In this document: in pieces, positions 17,675-26,900 of the stretch
Layout: every line of letters starts with the position of its first letter
How positions within the stretch are numbered: position 1 is the first letter of the stretch
Source: Anaerolineae bacterium
Lineage (GTDB): Bacteria > Chloroflexota > Anaerolineae > Promineifilales > Promineifilaceae
Length of the DNA stretch: 49,485 nucleotides
Assembly: GCA_019637635.1 (NCBI GenBank)
Contig: JAHBVI010000043.1
Location: 1 to 49,485, forward strand
Direction of reading: 5' to 3'
The notes under the pieces: generated by a model
The model's database searches: none
Seen by the model: only the letters and a program-made list of their open reading frames with translations
What the model was told of the DNA's origin: nothing
Translations under genes and position numbers: made by a program

Positions 17675-18841
17675 CTAGACGAGAAATTGTTTGAGTGGGT
17701 TGGTTTGACGCAAAATGGGGCGGTCAATTTTGTACGAGGACAGGTCGGCTGATGCGACACCGTCAACGACAAGCTCACCCAGGAGTTTGCCGATGAGCGA
17801 GGCAAATTTGAAGGCGTGTCCGGCGCCAATGGCCACGGCCACGTGGGGATGGTCGGGCAAGGTGTCAATGACAAAATCGCGGTCGGGCGTCAGGGTATAC
17901 AGGCAGGTTTTGCTGAGGATGGGCGGGCCGTAGCCGCCAGGCAGCAGGCGTTGGGTAAAGTCGGCAACCCGTTGGGCGTTATCTGGGTTGGGTGTAAAGG
18001 AGCGGGTCACGGCCGTGACCTCCGCCCCACCCACATCCTGCGCCACCTTGATTCCCGCCTCGCCATACACCGGGAAGCCGTAATAACAGGGGTCGTCCAT
18101 CCATATCCAGACGGGGAACTGCTCCGGCGCAAAGGTAGCCGGGTCAGGTGTGGCAAAATAGGTCACTTGCTCCTGCGTCACCGTTAACGGCAGGTGCAGG
18201 CCAAAATGGGCCAGCGCCTCGTTGCTCCACGCCCCACCGGTGATGAGCAGGTAACGGCAGTGATACCGACCCCTGTTGGTGATGACGGTGATCTCGTGCC
18301 CGCTGTCATGCACGGCCGTGACCACTTCATTTTCTCGCAACGTCACCCCATACGCCCGCGCCATTCGCACATGTACCGCGTTGCATCTGGCAGCGGGGGC
18401 AATGCCACTTTCCGCCTGGTAAATGGCCTGCACATCATCCGTCAGGTGAAACTGAGGCCAGCGATAGCGCACTTCGGCCGCCGTTAACCATTCAAAGGGG
18501 ACGCCGCAGGCCGCCATGCTTTGTGTGTAATCGCTGCTGGGGATGGCCGCGTTGGCCGGGAAAAAGTCCAGGCCGCCAGTCTTGACGATGAGGGATTCGC
18601 CTGCGTCTACTTCCAATGTGGCCCATGCCTGGTAAGCCTGTTTCGCCAGCGCCACGTAGGCTGGCGTGTGGTAAGAGAGGCGGATGATGCGCGAATGGTC
18701 TTGTGAGCCGCCGCGCACATGGCCGATTTCATATTGTTCCAGACCTAGAACGTCACGGCCGTACTGCCGCCCCAACCAATACGCCGCCCCGCTGCCGATG
18801 CCGCCCAGACCTAAAATGATGACTTCGTAGGATGATTGCAT
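17675..18841 (-). CDS. Monomeric sarcosine oxidase / N-methyl amino acid oxidase
   Basis: A 388-residue FAD enzyme of the MSOX/MTOX family that oxidises N-methyl groups to formaldehyde plus amine and H2O2. Dinucleotide fold GLGGIGSGAA at residue 11, the family RGGSQDHSRIIR segment, and Cys313 in SKTCLYTLTPDRDF, the position of the covalent flavin Cys (Cys315 in Bacillus MSOX). Substrate could be sarcosine or N-methyltryptophan-like. A Rieske oxygenase of the betaine demethylase kind lies two genes upstream, supporting a demethylation pathway. Confidence 0.88.
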   Translation of the reverse strand: MQSSYEVIILGLGGIGSGAAYWLGRQYGRDVLGLEQYEIGHVRGGSQDHSRIIRLSYHTPAYVALAKQAYQAWATLEVDAGESLIVKTGGLDFFPANAAIPSSDYTQSMAACGVPFEWLTAAEVRYRWPQFHLTDDVQAIYQAESGIAPAARCNAVHVRMARAYGVTLRENEVVTAVHDSGHEITVITNRGRYHCRYLLITGGAWSNEALAHFGLHLPLTVTQEQVTYFATPDPATFAPEQFPVWIWMDDPCYYGFPVYGEAGIKVAQDVGGAEVTAVTRSFTPNPDNAQRVADFTQRLLPGGYGPPILSKTCLYTLTPDRDFVIDTLPDHPHVAVAIGAGHAFKFASLIGKLLGELVVDGVASADLSSYKIDRPILRQTNPLKQFLV

Positions 18842-18847
18842 CAGTGT

Positions 18848-19231
18848 CTACCATCCTATTTCTTGTATTCTGGGTATTATGACATAGACAATATATACCC
18901 AGAAGAAAAAGATATACCCCGTCAAGCTGGCAGTTATAGCCATTGCAACTATGGCCAGCCCCCACCTTTGTTTGCTACTGCGCTCTTCTTGTTGTGCACG
19001 ATATACCAACCAATAGATAAGCATCATACACAGTAGAAGAAACATATAATAAAACCATGGCCCTACCGTAGAGTCTATAAAATCGGTCAATGACCCTGGC
19101 CAGGTCAACACCCTTTCAGAAGCAGGAACGAGGAACGAAAAATCTATCCCATTAGCTGCCCCAAAATTTATGAGGACTATAAACCATAGGGGGAATAGTG
19201 AGATAAGTATGCAAAGCAAGTGTTTTTTCAT
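18848..19231 (-). CDS. Small integral membrane protein, unknown
   Basis: 127 residues with hydrophobic segments at about 5-24, 58-80 and 90-121 (the last possibly two helices). The loop between segments 1 and 2 is extracytoplasmic by the positive-inside rule; the charged loop RAQQEERSSKQR is cytoplasmic. GATGGA precedes the ATG. Base composition is more A+T-rich than its neighbours, which may indicate separate origin. No family recognised. Confidence 0.6.
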   Translation of the reverse strand: MKKHLLCILISLFPLWFIVLINFGAANGIDFSFLVPASERVLTWPGSLTDFIDSTVGPWFYYMFLLLCMMLIYWLVYRAQQEERSSKQRWGLAIVAMAITASLTGYIFFFWVYIVYVIIPRIQEIGW

Positions 19232-19279
19232 TCCATCTATTTATGATCTGGGTAGACTGTCTATCTCAATCAACGGCCG

Positions 19280-20419
19280 TTATTCCATTTCCTCTAATTT
19301 CACCCGTTCAGCAATATACCGGCGAATATCCAGGCTCAACTCTTCCATCGGCGCGTAATAGCCATGTTGGAAAACGCGACTGTTCATGCCGCGCTGCACG
19401 CTTTCACACACTACCCAATCTTGCCGGTTCACCAGGTCCCAAAATTCCACCGCATCATGCGGGTCAAAATCCGGTTTCTGCATTTCATCGGGGTGAAAGA
19501 GGAAGTCACAGACAACGGCCGTGTGCCCCGCATCCACCGGCCACAACATAAACGCCGCCACATGGTCGCATGACAGACTCATCATCAAATTGGGATAAAC
19601 CAGTTCCCCTTTGTGGCGCACTTGCTCTTCAGGTGATAGACCAGGAAACGGGGCGCGGTTGGTCGTGCCGGAAAGCGTGAAAGTATACGTCCCTTCGGCC
19701 TGGGGGATGCCACCCTCCCATTCCAGGTTGCTGCCACCGCGCTCCTTAAACGCGGGCACAATCCGGCACAGTTCCGGGTGAACTGGCCCGCAGTGGTAAC
19801 ATTCGTTGTAGTTCTCCACGATCACTTTCCAGTTGGCGGCGACGGGGTAGACCAGCCGTTGGGCCGTTTGCAAATCGGCCAGGGGGTAACGGTGGACGCG
19901 GTGGGGGATGGGGCCGAGTTGTTCGGCCAGGGTTTGGGTGGCCTGCCCTGGCGTGAGGTGCAGAAAGATGAAACCGCCCCAGGTTTCCAGCCCTACCGGG
20001 TAGAGGCTGAATTCGTCGCGGCACAGGCCGTCGGTTTCGTCCAGGAAGGGGGTGCTGCGCACACGGCCGTCCAACTCATAACTCCAGGCGTGGTACGGGC
20101 AGTGGATAATGCCGCGAAAATGGCCGGTGGGTGACACGGCCGTGCCCGTAGCCAACTCTGCCTTATCTAGTACCAACTGGCTCCCCCTATGGCGGCACAC
20201 ATTGTAATGCGATCGCAACTCGCCGCTGCGGGTGCGGGTGACAATGATGCTTTCGTCCGCCACTTCCACTAGCAGGTAGTCGCCGGGGTTGGGCAGCGAT
20301 TCGGTGCGCCCCACACAAAACCATTCCCGGCAAAAAATCTGTTCCTTCTCCTGTGCAAAAAAGGCCGGGTCCACATAGGCGGCGCGGGGTAAGGTGGGTT
20401 CTAATGTTGTTTGGGTCAT
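19280..20419 (-). CDS. Rieske non-heme iron oxygenase, alpha subunit (betaine demethylase-like)
   Basis: A 379-residue ring-hydroxylating-type oxygenase. Rieske cluster ligands Cys75, His77 (CRHRG), Cys107 and His110 (CPYH); mononuclear iron site in NYNECYHCGPVHPEL with His209 and His214. The overall pattern is close to glycine-betaine monooxygenase GbcA, choline and carnitine monooxygenases rather than aromatic dioxygenases. No reductase gene is beside it. With the nearby sarcosine oxidase it suggests stepwise N-demethylation. Substrate is inferred, not shown. AGAAGGAT precedes the start. Confidence 0.82.
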   Translation of the reverse strand: MTQTTLEPTLPRAAYVDPAFFAQEKEQIFCREWFCVGRTESLPNPGDYLLVEVADESIIVTRTRSGELRSHYNVCRHRGSQLVLDKAELATGTAVSPTGHFRGIIHCPYHAWSYELDGRVRSTPFLDETDGLCRDEFSLYPVGLETWGGFIFLHLTPGQATQTLAEQLGPIPHRVHRYPLADLQTAQRLVYPVAANWKVIVENYNECYHCGPVHPELCRIVPAFKERGGSNLEWEGGIPQAEGTYTFTLSGTTNRAPFPGLSPEEQVRHKGELVYPNLMMSLSCDHVAAFMLWPVDAGHTAVVCDFLFHPDEMQKPDFDPHDAVEFWDLVNRQDWVVCESVQRGMNSRVFQHGYYAPMEELSLDIRRYIAERVKLEEME

Positions 20420-20437
20420 AGAAAATCCTTCTCAGCA

Positions 20438-20480
20438 GGAGGGGAGGCTTTAGCCGACCCTCGGCTAAAGCCTCCCCTCC
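20438..20480. repeat. Perfect 20-base inverted repeat with 3-base loop
   Basis: Arms 20438-20457 and 20461-20480 are perfect complements (each begins or ends with GGAGGGGAGGC). It overlaps the end of the CocE-type gene and lies upstream of the Rieske gene. Next to it, a 15-base unit (GAGGTCTCCCAAGAG) is repeated and encodes the hydrolase tail EEVSQEEVSHKEG. No T-run, so it may attenuate or stabilise rather than terminate. Confidence 0.8.
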
Positions 20481-22516
20481 TTGTGGGAGACCTCCTCTTG
20501 GGAGACCTCCTCGCGGGGGACGGAAAAGTTCCAGGTGTGGTCAAAGAATAGGGTGTCGCCTTCGTAGGCGTGTAGGGTGTTGCTGACGTGGAAGTGGGTG
20601 AGATCGGCGCTCATATGGCTGAGGGTTTGCACGCGGATGCGCCAGTTGTTACGCTGCAAGCTCACCATACGTTCGCTGATGGCTACGGCCGTCAGCGGAT
20701 CATCCTCGTAAATGGTAAAGCTGTCCCGGTTGACGCTCTCCTGTTCCAGCCCATTATCTCGGAAACGGATACGGCCGTCATCCACCTCAATTTCCAGCGT
20801 ACTCAGGCCGGTAATCAGGTCGCGCCGTATTTCGCGCCGGTTTTGCGCCGGGCGCAGCACGTCCAGCGGGTAGGGGGGCGCGGATTCGGGTGGGGGGAAC
20901 GGCCGTAACCGTCCATCTTCCTCTCGTGGGGGGCGGACGGGCAGGTGCAATTTGCCGCCGGGGTGCAGCGTCAACGTCACCGGGGTAGGTGCGGGCCAGG
21001 CGTGGGGCCACCACGTTGGCGAGAGCGACAGACGCCAACGATGCCCGGCGGGCAGGGCGTAGGCGGTGGCGTTGAGGCGCAGGGTAATGGGGTACGGCCG
21101 TCCTGGTTCCAGCGGCGTAGGGTGTTCATGGCTCTCCCGGTGCGTCAGGTTCAACAGCCCCCAACTGACCAGCGTGGCCGCGCCATCGGGGTGTACGTCA
21201 CACAGCCGGGCCGCGATGAGCGCCTGGGGCTGGTCAGCAGAAATGGTCAGCGTCAATTCCGGGTAGCCCAGGATTTCCTGGCGTTCGGGTAATGGCGCGG
21301 TGGTGAAGGTGAGGCTGCGGCCGTCTTCTTCGCGCTGGTCGGCGGCAAAATCGCCGGGCGCGCCGGCCGGGCACCATTCTCCGGCCGTTAACCCCACCGT
21401 TTGGGGGCTGGTGAAGGAGATGGCGGGGGTGGCACGGCCGTTGGCCGCCAGATCGCCATCACCCAAATGCAGCCGGCGGGGGGTGATGTGGGGTGAAGGC
21501 CAGGCCGGTTCAGCCACCCAACGGCCGGGCCAGAGGAGATGATGGGGTGACGGCCGTGCGCTTTCCATCAGCCAGACCCGCAGCATCGGCTCGTCCATGA
21601 TGCCCGTTTCGATTTCCTTGAGCCAGTAATCCCACCAGCGTAGGCTCTCTTGCAGGAAACCAATGGCGGGGTCAGGACGGCCGTCTTCAGGAAAGTTGTG
21701 CGCCCAGGGGCCAATCAGCCCTTTTTTGGGGGCGGTTAGCCCGGCCAGCAGGCGGGGCACGGCATTGGTGTAGGCGTCGGCCCAGCCGCCAATGGCGTAG
21801 ACGGGGCAGTGGATGGCGCTGTAATCTTCACACACGGAGCCGTGCTGCCAGTAGGCGTCGCGCCGCTGATGGCGCAGCCACTCCTCGACAAAGGGAGGCG
21901 TTTGTGCCAGACGCGCCTGCCACATCTCGCGCCATTGTTCGCCTACCCAACGCGGGTCGGGTGGCAGGGCGTTGTAGACAAACATGGTGGAGGCCCAGGC
22001 CAGCATTTGCGAACCGAGGACGCAGCCCCCCATGTAATGCACGTCGTCGGCGTAGCGGTCATCGGTGAAGTGCATGGGGATGATGGCTTTGAGCTGCGGT
22101 GGGCGGCGGGCGGCAATTTGCAGGCTGTTGAAGCCGCCCCACGATTTGCCAAACATGCCGATACGGCCGTTGCACCAGGGTTGGTCGGCGATCCAGGCCA
22201 GCAGTTCCAGGGCGTCATCCTGTTCCTGACGTAAATACTCGTCGTGCAGGATGCCATCGGCGTCGCCGCTGCCGCGCATGTCCACGCGGATGGCGGCGTA
22301 ACCGTGCCCGGCCAGGTAGGGGTGGCGAATGGCATCGCGCACGGCCGTGCCGTCGCTTTTGCGGTAGGGTAGATATTCCAGCAGGGCGGGCACGGGTTGG
22401 CGTTCGGCGTCCTGCGGCAGCCAGATACGCGCCGCCAGCCGTGTGCCATCGGTCAGGGGGACCCAGGCGTTTTCAATTTCACGGATGGGGTGGGGGAATT
22501 GGGTTTTAATGTTCAT
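20465..22516 (-). CDS. CocE/NonD family hydrolase (X-Pro dipeptidyl-peptidase-like)
   Basis: A 683-residue alpha/beta hydrolase of the cocaine esterase / alpha-amino ester hydrolase group. Nucleophile elbow GKSWGG with Ser125, an upstream VDMRGSGDADG strand, DDRYADDVHYMGG, GGWAD carrying the acid, and GPWAHNFPEDG with the His. A C-terminal jelly-roll domain follows from about residue 390. No signal peptide, so it is cytoplasmic. It hydrolyses an ester or amide whose identity is not visible. The last 15 residues come from a 15-base tandem repeat. Confidence 0.9.
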   Translation of the reverse strand: MNIKTQFPHPIREIENAWVPLTDGTRLAARIWLPQDAERQPVPALLEYLPYRKSDGTAVRDAIRHPYLAGHGYAAIRVDMRGSGDADGILHDEYLRQEQDDALELLAWIADQPWCNGRIGMFGKSWGGFNSLQIAARRPPQLKAIIPMHFTDDRYADDVHYMGGCVLGSQMLAWASTMFVYNALPPDPRWVGEQWREMWQARLAQTPPFVEEWLRHQRRDAYWQHGSVCEDYSAIHCPVYAIGGWADAYTNAVPRLLAGLTAPKKGLIGPWAHNFPEDGRPDPAIGFLQESLRWWDYWLKEIETGIMDEPMLRVWLMESARPSPHHLLWPGRWVAEPAWPSPHITPRRLHLGDGDLAANGRATPAISFTSPQTVGLTAGEWCPAGAPGDFAADQREEDGRSLTFTTAPLPERQEILGYPELTLTISADQPQALIAARLCDVHPDGAATLVSWGLLNLTHRESHEHPTPLEPGRPYPITLRLNATAYALPAGHRWRLSLSPTWWPHAWPAPTPVTLTLHPGGKLHLPVRPPREEDGRLRPFPPPESAPPYPLDVLRPAQNRREIRRDLITGLSTLEIEVDDGRIRFRDNGLEQESVNRDSFTIYEDDPLTAVAISERMVSLQRNNWRIRVQTLSHMSADLTHFHVSNTLHAYEGDTLFFDHTWNFSVPREEVSQEEVSHKEGRL

Positions 22517-22523
22517 GACGGGG

Positions 22524-22551
22524 AATTATGAATTATGAATTATGAATTATG
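22524..22551. repeat. Four identical heptamers (AATTATG)
   Basis: Four perfect copies of AATTATG just upstream of the CocE-type start, in the gap after the P1 peptidase stop. Confidence 0.85.
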
Positions 22552-22589
22552 AAGAAGCGGGTGGTGTCTTCCGGTGCATCATCTCCTTG

Positions 22590-23681
22590 TCACCTTGTCA
22601 CCCCTTCTCTGCGATAAGCAGCCATGATGTTTTGCAATTCATCCAGGGGGAGGGCGTGGACGGTACGGCCGTGTTTGCCCACCATCGTCTCGGCCATGCA
22701 CAGGCAGTTGAGGATGGCTTCTTCGGTGGCTTCGGCGGTGGCGTCGAAGAGATCGTTCAGGTGGCGGTGGGGGATCATGCGGATGTGGCGCAGGAAGGTG
22801 GTGCCTTGCGAGGGCAGGTGGTTGCCGGTGGCGAAGGCCAGGAAGATGTCGCCGCTGCCGTTGTAGCCGGTGCCACCCATGCGCGCCAGCCCCACGGTGG
22901 CCCGCTGCGCCAGCCGTTTGCACTGGATGGGCAGCAGCGGCGCGTCGGTGCCAATGATGATGATGATGGAACTATTGACGGGTGGTTCGTGGTCAAAGGG
23001 GTTGGGGACACGGCCGTAGTCAATCATCTGCCCCACCGGGACGCCATCCACCCGAAAGAGGGCGCGGTCGCCATAATTGGCCTGCACCAACACGCCGATG
23101 GTGTATTCCCCTTCCTCCATTTCTACCACCCGCGAGGAAGTGCCAATGCCCCCTTTGAAGTCGTGGCAGATCATCCCCGTGCCGCCGCCCACGTTGCCTT
23201 CGGCCACCGGCCCACTTTTAGCGTCGGCCAGGGCGGCGCGCACGTGTTCTTCGGTGACGTGAAAGGCGTTGATGTCGTTGAGCCAGCCGTCATACGTTTC
23301 CGCTACCACCGGCAGCAAAAAACTGCGCGTATACCCTTCTTCCACGCTCACTTTGACGAGCGTGTCCCGCACGATGCCCACCTGATGGGTATTGGTGAGG
23401 CCAATGGGTGAACCGAGCATCCCGGACTCTTCCAGCCAGGGAATGCCGGTGAGTTCGCCGTTGCCGTTGAAGGAATGGTAGGCAGCAAAGGCATAATCGT
23501 CCCAGATGTTGCCCATGTGGGGTACGATCATAGTAACGCCGGTGCGGGCGATGTGGGGTTCATCGTGGATGAGGGTGCAGTGGCCGACCAGGACGCCATG
23601 CACGTCGGTGATGGCGTTATAGGGGCCGGTGGGGAAACGGCCGATGGTGATGCCCAGGTCACGTAAGCGGGCGCGGGTCAT
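22590..23681 (-). CDS. P1 family peptidase (DmpA/BapA-like aminopeptidase)
   Basis: A 363-residue N-terminal nucleophile hydrolase that should cut itself into two subunits and release N-terminal amino acids or cleave beta-peptides. Family marks: NAITDVHGVLVGH near the N terminus, GNVGGGTGM and FKGGIGTSSRVV, and the region SSIIIIIGTDAPLLP where the nucleophile is expected (Ser238). The residue before it is Ser, whereas DmpA is cut at Gly-Ser. AAGGAG lies upstream of ATG 23681. It may share a transcript with the hydrolase downstream. Confidence 0.88.
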   Translation of the reverse strand: MTRARLRDLGITIGRFPTGPYNAITDVHGVLVGHCTLIHDEPHIARTGVTMIVPHMGNIWDDYAFAAYHSFNGNGELTGIPWLEESGMLGSPIGLTNTHQVGIVRDTLVKVSVEEGYTRSFLLPVVAETYDGWLNDINAFHVTEEHVRAALADAKSGPVAEGNVGGGTGMICHDFKGGIGTSSRVVEMEEGEYTIGVLVQANYGDRALFRVDGVPVGQMIDYGRVPNPFDHEPPVNSSIIIIIGTDAPLLPIQCKRLAQRATVGLARMGGTGYNGSGDIFLAFATGNHLPSQGTTFLRHIRMIPHRHLNDLFDATAEATEEAILNCLCMAETMVGKHGRTVHALPLDELQNIMAAYRREGVTR

Positions 23682-23735
23682 GTGATTCTCCTTAGTTATC
23701 AGGTCAGGTACAAGTGAACTGTTTGATTATTGGTT

Positions 23736-23784
23736 GCAAGTAGCAGGTGGCAGGTAATTACTTGCTACTTGCAACCTGCCACTT
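23736..23784. repeat. Seven-unit heptamer array with dyad, followed by T6
   Basis: Units GCAAGTA, GCAGGTG, GCAGGTA are followed by complementary units such as GCTACTT and GCAACCT, giving a hairpin directly followed by six T on the plus strand. It could work as a terminator, though no plus-strand gene ends here. Confidence 0.75.
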
Positions 23785-23946
23785 TTTTGTACGGGTAGCA
23801 ATTACGATATAATTATACCCGTTGGATTGTTTTGTGTTCTGAGGAAAAGAAACCGTCGCGTTGATTGTGGGGAGAAACAATAACGCTCTGGTGGAGCTGC
23901 TCTCAGAAAGTTTCGTCTCAATTTACAAACTTTGTTGGAGGATAAA

Positions 23947-26900
23947 ATGTTTGCAAACCATTTTCGCCGGTTTTTAGTGTTGTTTGTGATGGTGGGGTTG
24001 CTGACGGCCGTGTCTGTCCTGACAGCCCGGGCCACGCCCCCACGCCAGGAAGATAGACCCTCGCGCACAGCTATTGAGGATATTCCGCATTACCCTCTGG
24101 CGGAGACGCCAGAAGCGGGGTTGGCTCTGGAATCGGTCACGGTAGTGCCGGCCAGTAAGGTCGCTTTTCAATCGTACCGCAGTGGGAATTGGGACATTTT
24201 TGTGGGGAATGATGATGGCGCCGGGCAAACGGCCGTGACCAGCCATATTCGCGCCGATATTCATCCGCACCTGAACCGGGGGAGTACGGCCGTTGTCTAT
24301 GCTTCCCGGTCCGATGATCACGATTATGAAATTTACCGGGTGCAGGTGAATGGCAGCAACCGTGTGGCCCTGACCAACAATGAAGCGGACGATGGCAACC
24401 CTCAGTGGTCGCCGGATGGTACGCGCATTTTGTTTGAGTCGTACCGCGATGGGCAGGGGGAAATTTATGTGATGAATGCCGATGGCAGCGGTCAGACGCG
24501 GTTAACCACCAACGGCGCATTTGATGGGATGCCCAGTTGGTCGCCGGATGGCGCAAAAATCGCCTTTTCCTCCAACCGCAGTGGAGCATACCGCATCTGG
24601 GTGATGAATGCTGACGGCAGTAACCCGGTGCAGTTGTCCAACCAGCCCTACAGCTTTCGCCCGCAGTGGTCGCCGGATGGCAGCAAGATCGCCTATGACG
24701 CCGATGGGAATAATGATGGATGGCAGGAATTGTGGTGGATGAATGCTGATGGCTCAAATCAGCAGGCAGAATTAACGGCCACAAACAATACCGATTTATG
24801 GGTGGGTAGTTGGTCGCCGGACGGCCGTTACATCGCCATTACTCGTATCCATTTCGTCTACTACCAGGGTAACTGGTACTGGGACTATGCTTATCAGGAA
24901 GGCAGAGACATTAACTTATATAATTACGACAACACCACCTTCCCCCTCAGCCAAAGTGATGTGGATTGGCATCCCCGCTGGCAAACCAGTGATGGACAGC
25001 CGCCGGTATCTCAAGTCCATGCGATGGGAACACAATCTCCTTCTCCTATTTCGGTCAGTTGGTCCGGTACCGATACCGGCGGCTCGGGCGGTATTTCGAC
25101 ATATGATGTCCAGGTGAAAGTTGGCGCAAATGGAAGCTGGACGGATTGGCAGATAGGCACTACGTCAACATCAGCCCCATATCCAGGGGTAGGTGGAACT
25201 ACTTACTACTTCCGCGCTCGTGCCCATGATCGTCATTACAACATCGAACCGTGGCCTGCTTCTCACGACGCAGCAACTACTATCGAAGCCTTGCCGCCGC
25301 AGAGCTATATTCACACATTACCAGCATACAGTCGTCAATATGATAAGCCATTGATAACCTGGGCTGGCTTCGATCCAGGCGGTTCTGGTATTTCTTCGTA
25401 TGATGTGCAATATCGAGTAAACAGTGGCCCATGGATTAACTGGCTAACAGATACCTTAGCTACCAGCGCAAATTTTAATAACTCTACTGCTTCTGGTTCT
25501 AGTGGTGATACAGTTTTTTTCCGTATTCGCGCATCTGACCGGGCACAAAATGAGGCTAACTGGCCCTCTCCAGGGAATGAAGCCAGTATGATGTTATATG
25601 CCTGGGGCGTGGCAGGGACAGCTTATGATAACACAGATACACCGGTGGCTGGCGTGTCTGTGACCACCAATCCACCGGCGAATGTTATGGAAACCGATGA
25701 TCGCAACGGCCGTTACCAGGTCTATATGTTGGGGACAGGAGTGAGCAATTATGCGGCTAACTGGCACAAAAATGGTTACATCCCCCTGGCGGAAACGGGT
25801 TTTATTGGGGACGTTGACCAAGACTTTAATGTCTGGTTTGCTCCGGCGGATAATGCGGTTGCCAATTGGGATTTTGAGGCAGGTTCTCCCCAAGTAGATT
25901 GGCTTTTGGGAGGGAGCATGTTGCCGGTTGTCACCGATACTGTGAAACACACAGGTGAATATAGCCTCAAATTGGGCCAACACTCACACAACTTCTCTCC
26001 TACTCAAGTCGTTGGCAATGGCTACAGTCCTCAAATTTCCGTGGATGCCGAAGGGGTTGTCCACGTCATTTGGGGCGAAGCCAATCTTTACTATCGTTAC
26101 CGTGCGGCTAACGGCAGTTGGTCGCAGACTCAGCAAATTGCCAGTGATCATTATCCACCGCAGGAGTTGTTAGTTGATGAACATGGAAATTTGCATGGGA
26201 TAGGTGGTACGGCAGACCAAGGGATTTATTATGTGTACCGTAATAAGGCCACCGGGTTATGGTCAGTTACTTCTGTGGTAAATGATGGGAATTGGTCAAT
26301 GCACCCTGATCTTGCTGTAGATAGTTCAGGTAGAGCGCACATTGTGTGGGAGAGTCGCTATCCGGGTAGCTCAAACACAAGTGTGAAGTATAGCTATCGG
26401 TTAGCTAACGGCGCTTTTTCCACTCCTATTGCATTCCAGGATACTTATGGTTATTCCAGAGAGCCTCTTATTGAAATAGATGGCAATGATAACCTGCACA
26501 TCATTTGGCTTTCCGTCGTTGACTATGATCGCATCAAAATTATGTATGTCACCAGCGCTCAGGGCAACTGGCTGCAAACTCAGGTGGTTACACCCACACC
26601 CAGAGATATTGGATATCATACATTAGCGATTGAAGAGGATAGTACAGCCCACATTGTGTGGAGCGAAAACACAAATTTCACCCCAACCATTTATTACCGA
26701 TATGTCAACGAATTTGGTATGTGGTCAGATGTGCAAAGTGTTGTCCAGTCAGGTTGGATAGGGGCAATGCAAACGGCAGTAGACTCAAAAGGCACCGTTC
26801 ATGTCGTCTGGACTGCTGAGGGGGTCATCAAATATATCCGCATAGGACATGATACGGTCTGGGCGCACATCTATCCATTGGCGGACACGAATGCTCACCC

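Noticed and set aside
22542..23411. 289-codon plus-strand frame over the P1 peptidase
   Set aside because: Antisense shadow; composition unlike real proteins here, and it starts in the AATTATG repeat.
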